Shown piece by piece: positions 8,054 to 16,800 of a stretch of DNA of 64,000 nt (within the stretch, counting starts at the first letter, position 1; each line of letters opens with the position of its first letter). Source of the stretch: Bacillota bacterium (lineage in GTDB: Bacteria > Bacillota > Clostridia > Acetivibrionales > DTU013); assembly GCA_023412915.1 (NCBI GenBank), contig JAEZRE010000014.1, positions 1 to 64,000 of the forward strand, in the 5' to 3' direction. The notes beneath the pieces are model-generated. The model did no database searches and was not told the origin of the DNA. It saw only the letters and a program-made list of their open reading frames with translations. The position numbers were made by a program, and so were the translations under genes.

Positions 8054-9658
8054 TTACATATTAAAACGTTGTTTAAACAATTTAACCAAATATAGTGCGT
8101 CTTCCGCCTTCAATAAAATCATGGTTACAACATAAACCACCGCGCCGGCTGATATTTCAGCGGCTAGAAACGCCAGTTGAGACGGTTTTGTACCCAGCCT
8201 TAGCTGCAAGCCTTCCAGTAGGAGCAGTACGGCGATCATTAACATTGTTGACGGTATGGCCTTGGCAAAGAAGGTTAACAGCTTTCCTATATATATGCCC
8301 TTCATCTTCCTGTTCAGCAGAAACAGCAGCATTACGGCGTTTACCGTACTTATTATCGAATAAGATAGAGCCATCCCCGATGCGCCAAGCTCGGTGAAGG
8401 AATAAAATATGGTTCCGAAGCTTACGTTCAATATTATTGAAACGATTCCCGTAACCAACGGGGTCTTGGTATCCTGTCCCGCGTAAAACGACCTGTTCAT
8501 GATTCCGACTATGGACTGCGTTATCATGGAAATAGAGAACAGCGCCATTATCGCTGCGACACCGGGTACGTCCTTTTCGGTGAACTTGCCTCCCCATTCG
8601 AACACGGCGCGTACCAGAGGCGCCCTCAACACTATAAATGCCGCCGAAGACGGCACTGACAGAAATAATACGGAGGTCAGGGATTTCATCAGCAGCGTCT
8701 TGTATTCCTTCTGTTCCCCAGCCGCAAATTTGCCTGAAAGCGTCGGCAGCATGGCTGTGCCGATCCCCATGGCAAATATGCCGTAAGGCAGCTGCCAAAG
8801 CGTATTTGCGTTTCTGAAGGCGGCAAGCGTGCCCTCCATCGCGCCGAAGCTCACGAAAGCAGTGGAAATTATCACGTTCACCTGGGTTACGGAGGATGAA
8901 AGCAGAGAAGGTACGGCTTGTACGAATAAATTTCGGAAGCCTTTGTCGAAGAAATTTATCACAGGCCTGTAAAGCTTCAATTTGGAAAAAACGAAGGAAA
9001 ACTGTATCAGAAAATATAAAACCGCGCTTCCCGCAACCCCTGTCGCAACCCTTATCATGCTCTGCGGATTCGTATCCGCAAACAGAAAAATAGCCAGCGC
9101 GCTGCCGGTATTGTAAATCGAAGGGCCGTATGCCGCCGCTGCGAATTTCTTATAGGAATTGAGAATGCCGTTGCATACCCCGGCCAGCATTATGAAAGAA
9201 ACCGAGGGAAACAGTATCCTTGCCAGCGTTATCGCAAGTTCGCGCGTATGCTGGTTCTCTCCTGAAAATCCAGGCACGACCAAAGGTATTATCTGAGGTG
9301 CAAAAATCACCCCAAGCATGCAAAGTGCAGCCATTCCGAGGAAGATGACATTGATGAAGGAGCTTGCGGCCTTCCACCCTTCCCTTTCCTCGCCTTTTTC
9401 GAGCTTTCCCGATATGAAAGGGACAAGCGCTGCCGATATCGTCCCGCCCACAAGGAGCGTGTACATGAGGTCCGGAACCGTAAACGCGGCTACATAGGCG
9501 TCCTGAACCCAGCTTAAACCCACCTTCCAGGAAAGCATGGTCTCCCTGATAAAGCCGGTGAGCCTGCTCAATATCATAGAAGACATTACAATCATTGCCG
9601 CCGTAGAGACACTGCTGTCCGACGGCTTTTTCAAACCAACCTTGTCCCGGGTCGTCAA
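8054..9658 (-). CDS. murJ: Lipid II flippase MurJ (MviN family)
   Basis: MurJ moves lipid-linked peptidoglycan precursor across the membrane. The protein is strongly hydrophobic with about 14 predicted helices and family segments such as SRLTGFIRETMLSWKVG and FRNANTLWQLPYGIFAMGIG. An open frame extends upstream to 9748, but a TTG at 9656-9658 overlaps the cinA TGA and is preceded by AAGGAGAGG at good spacing. I therefore choose that start (534 aa), which also removes a non-homologous hydrophilic extension. It is coupled to cinA. Confidence 0.88.
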   Translation of the reverse strand: MTTRDKVGLKKPSDSSVSTAAMIVMSSMILSRLTGFIRETMLSWKVGLSWVQDAYVAAFTVPDLMYTLLVGGTISAALVPFISGKLEKGEEREGWKAASSFINVIFLGMAALCMLGVIFAPQIIPLVVPGFSGENQHTRELAITLARILFPSVSFIMLAGVCNGILNSYKKFAAAAYGPSIYNTGSALAIFLFADTNPQSMIRVATGVAGSAVLYFLIQFSFVFSKLKLYRPVINFFDKGFRNLFVQAVPSLLSSSVTQVNVIISTAFVSFGAMEGTLAAFRNANTLWQLPYGIFAMGIGTAMLPTLSGKFAAGEQKEYKTLLMKSLTSVLFLSVPSSAAFIVLRAPLVRAVFEWGGKFTEKDVPGVAAIMALFSISMITQSIVGIMNRSFYAGQDTKTPLVTGIVSIILNVSFGTIFYSFTELGASGMALSYSIISTVNAVMLLFLLNRKMKGIYIGKLLTFFAKAIPSTMLMIAVLLLLEGLQLRLGTKPSQLAFLAAEISAGAVVYVVTMILLKAEDALYLVKLFKQRFNM

Positions 9659-10902
9659 ATTTTCCTCTCCTTGTTCATCAGATGCCTCCTGAGCATGTCG
9701 AACACATGCAGGCAGGTAACGTTTCTGATCCTGTTTCTGCTGCCCCAAAGGTCGAGCTTTTTAACTTCGACTCCGGCTTTATTGGCAAGAGCTATATATA
9801 CAAGGCCGACAGGCTTGGTTTCGGAGCCTCCGCCGGGTCCTGCAATTCCTGTGACCGAAATCCCCAGATCGGTCGCTGCCGCCCTGCGGACGCCGGCAGC
9901 CATCTCGGAGGCAGTCTGTTCGCTGACTGCGCCGTACTGATCGAGCGTCTCCTGTTTAACTCCCAATTCATCTACTTTTGCCTGGTTGCTGTAGGTTACG
10001 ACGGCTCGGTCGAATACCTCAGATATACCGGGTATTTCAGTCAGTCTCGACGAAAGCAGACCGCCTGTACAGGATTCGGCAAGCGCTATGGTCGTGCCGC
10101 TTTCCAGCAGAAGCTTCGCTGAAACTTCGTCAAGAGTACTGTTGTCATTGCTGTAAACCGCGTCTCCGAGCCTGCTCCTGATTTCGTTTTCGACCGGGGT
10201 GATCAGATCCTCGTGGGCTCCCTGCTTCGGGTAGCTGGCAGTGATCCTAAGCGTCACTTCCCCATCCTTTGCATAGGGCGCAATGGTTGGATTGGTCTGT
10301 TTGTCAACAAGATCGATCAGCCTGTCCTCAACTGCCGATTCCCCAATGCCGAATATCCTCAGAAACTTGGATTCCAGCCTGTATTCCGTTTTATCTTCAA
10401 AATACGGCAGCACTGTTTCATCGAACATAGGCTTCATCTCCGACGGCGGACCCGGCAGCATGACTACCGTTTTACCGCCCTCCTCGATGATGCAGCCCGG
10501 GGCTGTGCCGTTCTTGTTCCTTATTATTATGCAGCCTTCCGGGAGATACGCCTGTTTTATATTGTTGTCTGTCATTTTCCTGGCGTATTTGCTGAAGAAA
10601 GCTTTCATCTTATCGAGGCTTTCCTGGTCCAATACGAGCTTCCTGTTGAATGCCGCCGCAATTGTTTCCTTTGTCAGATCGTCCTGAGTCGGGCCGAGGC
10701 CTCCTGTAGTTATAATTATGTCCGAACGCGACAAAGCGAGCGCAAGGCATTGCTTCAGCCTTTCAGGATTGTCTCCCACCACGTCGTGATAATACACGCC
10801 GATGCCGACGTCCGGCAGGCGCGAAGATATATATTGAGCATTGGTATTGGCTATCTGACCCATCAGGAGTTCAGTTCCTACCGCCAGTATTTCAGCCTTC
10901 AT
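9655..10902 (-). CDS. cinA: CinA: competence/damage-inducible protein, NMN deamidase family
   Basis: The N-terminal MoaB/MogA-like domain (AEILAVGTELLMGQIANT) is followed by the C-terminal CinA domain (ALAESCTGGLLSSRLTEIPG). In the family this domain deamidates nicotinamide mononucleotide for pyridine nucleotide salvage. The ATG at 10902 follows GGGAG and gives the usual N-terminus; an upstream GTG at 10920 is less likely. About 415 aa. It ends in an overlap with the murJ TTG start. In several Firmicutes cinA sits near recA, as here, but here murJ intervenes. Confidence 0.93.
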   Translation of the reverse strand: MKAEILAVGTELLMGQIANTNAQYISSRLPDVGIGVYYHDVVGDNPERLKQCLALALSRSDIIITTGGLGPTQDDLTKETIAAAFNRKLVLDQESLDKMKAFFSKYARKMTDNNIKQAYLPEGCIIIRNKNGTAPGCIIEEGGKTVVMLPGPPSEMKPMFDETVLPYFEDKTEYRLESKFLRIFGIGESAVEDRLIDLVDKQTNPTIAPYAKDGEVTLRITASYPKQGAHEDLITPVENEIRSRLGDAVYSNDNSTLDEVSAKLLLESGTTIALAESCTGGLLSSRLTEIPGISEVFDRAVVTYSNQAKVDELGVKQETLDQYGAVSEQTASEMAAGVRRAAATDLGISVTGIAGPGGGSETKPVGLVYIALANKAGVEVKKLDLWGSRNRIRNVTCLHVFDMLRRHLMNKERKI

Positions 10903-10937
10903 AAATCCGCCATCTCCCACATTAAAATTCTTCTCCC

Positions 10938-10967
10938 ATTATACCAATTGCCTGTTTTTATTGTAAA
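10938..10967 (-). promoter_or_regulatory. cinA-murJ promoter
   Basis: The minus strand reads -35 TTTACA (10962-10967), an 18-bp spacer and -10 TATAAT (10938-10943). This would place transcription start about 30 nt before the cinA ATG. The divergent MoxR operon begins on the other side. Confidence 0.7.
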
Positions 10968-11089
10968 TACACGTGAGGAATAAAAAAAGACGACAATTGA
11001 CCAAAAAAATTCTACTTCATTCAAATTTCGCAATAGCGTAAGATGACAGTATAGCTAGTTATAAAACAAAGATAAGAGGGTTGAAAATT

Positions 11090-12046
11090 ATGAATGATTC
11101 CGTCAGAACTCTAAAAAACATTATCGACAATGTTGAGAATGTGATAGTCGGAAAGCGCTATGCCATCGAACTTGCCGTTGTCGCACTGATCTGCGGCGGG
11201 CATGTCCTGATCGAAGATGTTCCGGGCGTCGGCAAGACGAGCCTCGTTTCAGCTCTGGCAAAATCGCTCAACGCATCCTTCAGAAGGATACAATTCACTC
11301 CCGACGTGCTGCCTTCCGATATCACCGGTTTTTCGATCTACAACCAGAAAACTGGTGATTTCGAATACAGGCCGGGTGCAATAATGAGCCAGATAATCCT
11401 GGCGGACGAAATCAACCGTACGTCGCCCAAAACCCAGGCCAGCCTGCTTGAAGTTATGGAAGAAGGACAGGTCACCGTCGACGGGATCACCTACAAAATG
11501 CCCAAGCCGTTCATGGTCCTTGCGACACAGAACCCCGTGGAATACCTTGGCACTTACCCGCTGCCCGAAGCTCAGATCGACCGTTTTTTCATGAAAATAT
11601 CGATAGGTTACCCGACGAATACCGAAGAAAGCTACATCCTCTCCAAATTCCAGCTTTCCAATCCGCTCGAGAAGCTTTTGCCGGTGGCGGAAAGCAGCGA
11701 TATCATCGCACTCCAGGAAGAAATAAAAAATGTCCATATGGATAAGACTCTCAGCAATTATATAGTCGATATTGTTAGCCAGACCAGGAAGCACCCCGAC
11801 GTAACGCTCGGTTCCAGCCCCAGGGGTTCGCTCTCGCTGTTTCGGGCGTCACAGGCGTGGGCTTATTATAGCGGCAGGAATTACGTTCTGCCTGACGACA
11901 TAAAAAAGATGGTCATCCCGGTTCTTTCCCACAGGCTTATTCTAAAACAGGAAGCTAAGCTCAAGAAGATCAACCCCGAGGAAATATTGAATTCTATAGT
12001 AGCAAGAATTAATGTTCCGGTGGTGAGCCAGCATGAAACAAAGTAG
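11090..12046 (+). CDS. MoxR-family AAA+ ATPase
   Basis: MoxR ATPases act as chaperones that assemble or activate partner proteins, often together with DUF58 and transglutaminase-like neighbours as here. Walker A is GVPGVGKTS and Walker B is ILADEINRTSPKTQASLLE, with an R-finger region following (SSPRGSLSLFRASQAWA). The ATG at 11090 follows AAGAGGG with suitable spacing; an in-frame TTG at 11081 would be too close. 318 aa. It overlaps the next gene by 14 bp, so coupling is likely. The actual client is unknown. Confidence 0.93.
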   Translation: MNDSVRTLKNIIDNVENVIVGKRYAIELAVVALICGGHVLIEDVPGVGKTSLVSALAKSLNASFRRIQFTPDVLPSDITGFSIYNQKTGDFEYRPGAIMSQIILADEINRTSPKTQASLLEVMEEGQVTVDGITYKMPKPFMVLATQNPVEYLGTYPLPEAQIDRFFMKISIGYPTNTEESYILSKFQLSNPLEKLLPVAESSDIIALQEEIKNVHMDKTLSNYIVDIVSQTRKHPDVTLGSSPRGSLSLFRASQAWAYYSGRNYVLPDDIKKMVIPVLSHRLILKQEAKLKKINPEEILNSIVARINVPVVSQHETK

Positions 12047-13232
12047 GATGCTCTATTTTTGCCTTCTGGCAGCCGCGTTGATATTTGCGTATTTCAACGG
12101 CGGAAAAATACCGTATATGTTCCTTTATACGCTTATAATGCTGCCGATAATATCGCTGGTTTATACGCTTGTAATTTACCTGCGCTTCAAATACGGTCAG
12201 GAGCTCGATAAAAAGTTCGTATCAAAGGGCGATAAGGTCAACTTCATATTCAGTATAAATAATGAAGACTTCTTCATTTATCCGTATGTAAAGGTATCCT
12301 TTTACGGGGCCAAAACGATTTTCGAAAACCAGTTTCAGGTCAAGAATTTTTCCCTGCAGCCCTTCACCGGAAAGAACTACGCGTTCGAGCTGCAGTGCAA
12401 TTACAGGGGAAATTATGAGATCGGCATCAACTCCATAGAGCTCGAGGACTTTTTCGGGCTGTTCAGGTTCAGGTACAACATATTCGAACCCAAGTATGTC
12501 ACCGTCTACCCCAGGATAGTATACCTTGAAAAATTCCCACTGAAGACGGACTATATGTCCGAGTCCCATTCGATGCTGAATACCAGGGATGAAGACATGT
12601 CCACCGTCAGCGACGTCAGAAAGTATGCGTACGGCGACAGTATGAAAAGGATACACTGGAAGCTTACCGCAAAAACCCAGGAAATCCTGGTCAAGAAATT
12701 TCAGAGCACCTCCGAGACCAATACTCTTATGCTGGTCGACCTGCATGAAAATCCTTACGCCCCCGGCGAGAATATAGTGCTCGAAGACAAGCTGATAGAA
12801 TCCGTGGTCGCCGTGCTGCACTACTGTCTGTACAAATGGATACCCGTTAACCTTGTATGCTACAGCGGCGCCCTAATCGACATACATGCAAAGAATCATC
12901 TCATGTTCAACGAGATATTCGAGCAGCTGGCAAAGGTCAAATTCAGCGAGAGCTTTCCAATCAAGGATCTCCTCGAGATATACACCAATAATGTATTGAA
13001 AAAGACCAATATACTGATATTCACCTCTAACCTCGATTACGATCTGTACAACCAGATTTATAAAACAAGCAACACCGGTTACGACGTGAGTCTCATTTAT
13101 ACTTCCGCGGAAGACCTGACCGGAGTACCGGACCCGGAAGCGGACAACATCCTCTCTTCCCTGCCGGAGATAGGTGTGAACAGTTACAAGATAAATATCC
13201 ACGATAATATTAAGGAAATCCTGGAATGTTAG
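12033..13232 (+). CDS. DUF58 domain protein
   Basis: The 399-aa protein has two N-terminal membrane helices (about residues 5-50), a beta-rich middle and the DUF58 signature KRIHWKLTAKTQEILVKKF. That signature is followed by a von Willebrand A-like region (TLMLVDLHENPY). DUF58 proteins are regularly encoded between a MoxR ATPase and a transglutaminase-like membrane protein and are thought to work with them at the cell envelope. Biochemical function is not established. It starts inside the MoxR gene and is 15 bp from the next. Confidence 0.9.
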   Translation: MKQSRMLYFCLLAAALIFAYFNGGKIPYMFLYTLIMLPIISLVYTLVIYLRFKYGQELDKKFVSKGDKVNFIFSINNEDFFIYPYVKVSFYGAKTIFENQFQVKNFSLQPFTGKNYAFELQCNYRGNYEIGINSIELEDFFGLFRFRYNIFEPKYVTVYPRIVYLEKFPLKTDYMSESHSMLNTRDEDMSTVSDVRKYAYGDSMKRIHWKLTAKTQEILVKKFQSTSETNTLMLVDLHENPYAPGENIVLEDKLIESVVAVLHYCLYKWIPVNLVCYSGALIDIHAKNHLMFNEIFEQLAKVKFSESFPIKDLLEIYTNNVLKKTNILIFTSNLDYDLYNQIYKTSNTGYDVSLIYTSAEDLTGVPDPEADNILSSLPEIGVNSYKINIHDNIKEILEC

Positions 13233-13247
13233 AAACAGGAGGTTCAT

Positions 13248-15773
13248 ATGACGATAACCAAATTAGCCGATAAAATATCAGATGTATTGCTTGCCCTGCT
13301 GATAGCCTTCAGCCTGGTGTTTGCCCTTACATCCTCATTATGCCTGACATATCCCGTTTTGAGCATTCTGTTGCTTGTTGTTCTGTTTGTTGTTTTGTAT
13401 TGTGTAATGTTTTATAACAAAACGTCCACAATAATTTCACTCTCGGCAATCGGCCTCACTTTTCTGATAACGGCACTTTACATCATGTTCGGAACCGGTC
13501 TTGGCAAGGTTGCGAAGTTTTTTGACGATTATTTCTTCTGGCTGTCCGAATTCGTGCTTTATCCGGATCCCGAAACGGTAGACCGAGTATTCCAGTTCAC
13601 CACGGTATTTGTGCTTTGTATTGTATTATCGCTGTTTTCATATCTCTTCATAGTCAGAAAGTTCAGATTTTTAATCGTCATGATCACTGGGACGGCCTTA
13701 TTCGCCGTTCAGAGTTCTTATAGCATAGTATCCACCCTTGCCCCGTTCTATATCTTTTTAGTGGCAGCTTTGATGGTCTATCTCAAGCACATATATCAGT
13801 CCAAGCTCTCAAAAGGCCCGCACGACTATGCAAAACCAGCTCAAATCGCTTTATGGAGCCTTCCCGTCTGCATACTGATAATAGCTTTGTCCTATACCAT
13901 ACATGCAAGCGATAAGCCAATAGAATGGAAATGGCTCGACAAAAAGATCATTTCCGTTTATAACTATTTCAAGAAAAACTTCGATTATGAAACGTTCGAT
14001 TATTTTTCGCTCTCATCATCGTCCGGTTTCGGCGACAGGAATAACATTCTCGGAGGACGGGTCAGGCTTGACAGGACCAACGTCCTTCAGGTGTCTTCGC
14101 CCAAAAGGGTCTACCTTAAAGGTACATCCATGGACACTTATACAGGCGCGAAATGGGTAAACAGCGAACCTTCGCTCATGCCCAAGGGATCGGATTTTTC
14201 CGGTATTTACAGCGATACCGAAGAAATGCTCGATGGTATGAAAATTTTATCCGGTAAGGATGATTTCCTTGACACTTATTTCGAAGAAAATCCTGTCTCG
14301 GTGGTATTCCTGAATATTAAGACCAAATCGCTTTTTTTACCGTCCAAAACCACCGAATTCAAGACTTCCTCCAAAAACTTTTCTGCCTTTGTGGACAGCA
14401 CCGGAGATTATTCATCCAAACAGCGCTATTCACGAGGCTTCAGGTACAGCACGAAAATGTACGGCCCCAAAATAGGCTCGAATGAATTTGAGGATATAAT
14501 GCGAAAAAGCAAGAAAGGCCTGTACAGCGAAGCTTTGGTAAAAATGAAGCTGCCCGATTATTATGTGAATTTCAAGGATTATTATCTGGGTAATACTACT
14601 TCAGGCGGGACCAACACAAGTACGGACAGCGCTTTTGCCACCTTTCCCGCGAATGTTCAGACACAGCCCTCGACAGGATCGGGGCTGCAAATACCCGTCA
14701 TAACCAGCCCCGAAAAGATGAAAACCTTCGAAACGTTGACAGCACTCAGAAGAAGAAGTACAGACATTTATAAGAGATACCTGCAGCTTCCCGAAAATCT
14801 TCCCCAGAGGGTAAAGGATCTTTCGGCCTCGCTGGTTGCATCTGAGACCAACGATTATGACAAGGCAAAGGCTATCGAGCAGTACCTCGCCTCGAATTAT
14901 CCTTATAATCTCGATGTCCGCTCGACTCCGAGAAACCGTGATTTCGTCGATTACTTCCTTTTCGACATGAAAGAGGGCTATTGCTCCTATTATGCTTCGG
15001 CAATGACCATACTTGCAAGATGCGCGGGATTGCCTGCGCGGTATGTCGAAGGTTATATGCTGCCTCCCGAGCCGGTAAAGGATGACAGGAATACCTATGT
15101 GGTCAGCAATATGCAGGCTCACGCTTGGGTCGAGATATATTTCGAAGGTTACGGCTGGCTGCCATTCGAGCCTACTGCTCCGTTCAGATCCAACTTCTAC
15201 GCAACCACTGAATTGAGTAGTGACGTTACCTACAGCGATAACTACGATTCAGCCTATGCCGACTATATGGAAGAGCTGATGAAAAGATACGCGCAGCAAG
15301 GCGGAGGATACGTGGATTTCGGGCCTGATAGCGGAAAAACGGGACCTTCGGCTGTTATTATCATATTGTACACCTTAGCGGGGTTGATGCTGCTTACAAT
15401 TGCGCTGCTGATGACAAATATCATAAGAAACCGTCTGCGTCTTTACAAAATGATCAATCTTCCCGCAAACGAATGCGTACTGAGCTTTTATGATTACTTT
15501 GTAGATGTTCTTGGACTGCAGGGTCTTGGCTTGCTGCCGTCGGAAACTCCGTTCCAGTTCTCGTCAAGGATCGATTCCAACATGTTTTTCAGCCCGGTGC
15601 GGTTCAAGGTGATCACCGATATTTTTGTAAAATCCAGGTACAGTACGGATAATGCCACAGAAAACGAAAAACAGCTGTTTTGCGATTTCCACCCTGGCTT
15701 CCTGAGCGAAATAAAGATCAACATGGGCAAGTTCAAGTATTTTGTGCTGAAGTATTTGCTGGGGAAATTTTAG
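13248..15773 (+). CDS. Membrane transglutaminase-like protein (TgpA type)
   Basis: This 841-aa protein begins with about six membrane helices (residues 10-220). An extracytoplasmic transglutaminase-like domain follows, and one more helix near residue 700 precedes a cytoplasmic tail. The core shows Cys579 in EGYCSYYASAMTILAR, His625 in AHAWVEIYF and the downstream GWLPFEPTAP strand, where the usual Asp position carries Glu. An AGGAGG site precedes the ATG. It probably hydrolyses or crosslinks peptides at the envelope together with the MoxR and DUF58 partners; substrates are unknown. Confidence 0.9.
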   Translation: MTITKLADKISDVLLALLIAFSLVFALTSSLCLTYPVLSILLLVVLFVVLYCVMFYNKTSTIISLSAIGLTFLITALYIMFGTGLGKVAKFFDDYFFWLSEFVLYPDPETVDRVFQFTTVFVLCIVLSLFSYLFIVRKFRFLIVMITGTALFAVQSSYSIVSTLAPFYIFLVAALMVYLKHIYQSKLSKGPHDYAKPAQIALWSLPVCILIIALSYTIHASDKPIEWKWLDKKIISVYNYFKKNFDYETFDYFSLSSSSGFGDRNNILGGRVRLDRTNVLQVSSPKRVYLKGTSMDTYTGAKWVNSEPSLMPKGSDFSGIYSDTEEMLDGMKILSGKDDFLDTYFEENPVSVVFLNIKTKSLFLPSKTTEFKTSSKNFSAFVDSTGDYSSKQRYSRGFRYSTKMYGPKIGSNEFEDIMRKSKKGLYSEALVKMKLPDYYVNFKDYYLGNTTSGGTNTSTDSAFATFPANVQTQPSTGSGLQIPVITSPEKMKTFETLTALRRRSTDIYKRYLQLPENLPQRVKDLSASLVASETNDYDKAKAIEQYLASNYPYNLDVRSTPRNRDFVDYFLFDMKEGYCSYYASAMTILARCAGLPARYVEGYMLPPEPVKDDRNTYVVSNMQAHAWVEIYFEGYGWLPFEPTAPFRSNFYATTELSSDVTYSDNYDSAYADYMEELMKRYAQQGGGYVDFGPDSGKTGPSAVIIILYTLAGLMLLTIALLMTNIIRNRLRLYKMINLPANECVLSFYDYFVDVLGLQGLGLLPSETPFQFSSRIDSNMFFSPVRFKVITDIFVKSRYSTDNATENEKQLFCDFHPGFLSEIKINMGKFKYFVLKYLLGKF

Positions 15774-15781
15774 GGTGTAAT

Positions 15782-15927
15782 ATGGCCCGACCAAAAGAAA
15801 TAGCAAGGTCTTACAATGTAAAAAGACCCGACGCAATAATTACTTGAGATTGCGTGAGTTTTGTGAATTAGAGCATATTGAAGAGGCATTGACAAGGGCA
15901 AATTCATGTTTGAGCGAAGCAATATAA
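15782..15927 (+). pseudogene. Frameshifted small ORF (remnant, 21 + 27 codons)
   Basis: ATG at 15782 opens a 21-aa frame (MARPKEIARSYNVKRPDA) that stops at 15847. A +1 frame continues as NNYLRLREFCELEHIEEAL and stops at 15927, right at the foot of a terminator. A diverged inverted copy, reading NNYLYCEFMFKEHKESAL on the minus strand, lies at about 15990-16070. The two look like decayed copies of one small gene or element. No family is recognised. Confidence 0.4.
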
Positions 15928-16120
15928 AATGCGAAAATCATAAAGATTTTCGCATTTTGTGTCTTCTGTAACTATTTGCAGAGCAAATAGTATTGTTTGA
16001 ATTTGCCACAAAGCCGATTCTTTATGCTCTTTGAACATAAACTCGCAATATAAGTAATTATTGCGGCAGGTCTTTAGCTAGCTATAAATTAGTCTTTATC
16101 GGGCCTTTATCGGGCCCTTA
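15784..16120. mobile_element. Imperfect inverted-repeat element (MITE-like remnant)
   Basis: Left-arm sequence GCAATAATTACTT (15833-15845) is exactly inverted at 16056-16068. Similarity extends on both sides: GGCCCGA and AAAGACC on the outside, AGAGCATA and GGCAAATTCA towards the centre. Short TTTATCGGGC repeats (about 16096-16150) sit at the right edge. The centre holds a terminator hairpin. No transposase is present, so a non-autonomous or decayed element is inferred. Confidence 0.45.
15926..15958 (+). terminator. Terminator after the MoxR operon
   Basis: A perfect 14-bp stem, AAAATGCGAAAATC (15926-15939) with 15945-15958, closes a 5-nt loop. The stem's own AAAA/TTTT ends can serve as the U-tract in either direction. 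Confidence 0.75.
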
Positions 16121-16162
16121 GCTAGCCATTATCAGGCTTTTATCGGGCTTGTACTATTTGTC

Positions 16163-16594
16163 CTACAGTTTGTATACCTGGCTGGAGGTCAGTACGCTGA
16201 TACCGTTGGCCTTTAATGTATTGACCGCCTTTTCTGGTTCACCTACCTTAAGTATCACAAGAGCCTTATCTTCGGATTTGCTGACGAACGCATACATGTA
16301 TTCGATCCCTATCTGTTCCCTATCGAGTACATCCAACGCCGTTGCAAGTCCGCCCGGCTTATCCTGGACCCCGATCGCTATCACGCTTGTCGCGCTGACA
16401 GTAAATCCTTCCGCCTTCAATATCTTTTCAGCTTTCTCCGGATCGTTGACAATGAGCCTCAGTATCCCGAAATCCGTAGTATCCGCAATTGACAGCGCAC
16501 TGATATCGATGTCGTTCTCTCCGAGTGTCCTGGTAACTTCCGACAGCCTTCCCGACTTGTTTTCGAGAAAAATGGAAATCTGCTTTACGAACAT
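16163..16594 (-). CDS. Tandem ACT-domain regulatory protein
   Basis: The 143-aa protein is two ACT domains in a row (about residues 1-70 and 70-143; KQISIFLENKSGRLSEVTRT and IAIGVQDKPGGLATALDVLD). ACT pairs bind small ligands, usually amino acids. Proteins of this size commonly accompany phenylacetate-CoA ligase and IorAB, as here, and probably sense an aromatic or branched-chain compound. A GGAGG site lies just upstream of the ATG, and a palindromic repeat ends a few bases before it. The ligand is not known. Confidence 0.88.
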   Translation of the reverse strand: MFVKQISIFLENKSGRLSEVTRTLGENDIDISALSIADTTDFGILRLIVNDPEKAEKILKAEGFTVSATSVIAIGVQDKPGGLATALDVLDREQIGIEYMYAFVSKSEDKALVILKVGEPEKAVNTLKANGISVLTSSQVYKL

Positions 16595-16611
16595 GAGACA
16601 TACCTCCTTAT

Positions 16612-16652
16612 GGATGTTTAGTTGAAATCCGCGCCATAGGCGCTAAACATCC
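16612..16652. repeat. Single copy of the palindromic repeat
   Basis: The outer stem GGATGTTTAG/CTAAACATCC is perfect here, with an inner GCGCC-ATA-GGCGC hairpin. In the minus-strand message it ends only a few nucleotides before the AGGAGG ribosome site of the ACT-domain gene. Confidence 0.85.
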
Positions 16653-16687
16653 TACTCGATAATCATTATAACGTATCGGTTCAGTAG

Positions 16688-16762
16688 AAAATTATTCGTT
16701 TGTAGAATAATTTTCCTACCTTTGCGCGTTTCAATGAGGCGTTATAAGTCTTCCGCCTCATT
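16688..16762. other. Two hairpins between paaK and the ACT gene
   Basis: AATGAGGCG (16733-16741) pairs with CGCCTCATT (16754-16762). An A/T-rich inverted repeat, AAATTATTC against GAATAATTT, lies at about 16689-16713. Neither has a clear U-tract on the minus strand, so partial termination or mRNA processing is possible but unproven. Confidence 0.45.
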
Positions 16763-16800
16763 ACTCTCCCTGTTTTGATCAAAATATCCGGTCAGGGTTT

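Noticed and set aside
9658..9748. Upstream 30-codon extension of murJ
   Set aside because: It overlaps cinA in another frame and is hydrophilic; a TTG with a good ribosome site marks the likely start.
10213..10983. Plus-strand frame opposite cinA
   Set aside because: Antisense to a certain gene, no ribosome site.
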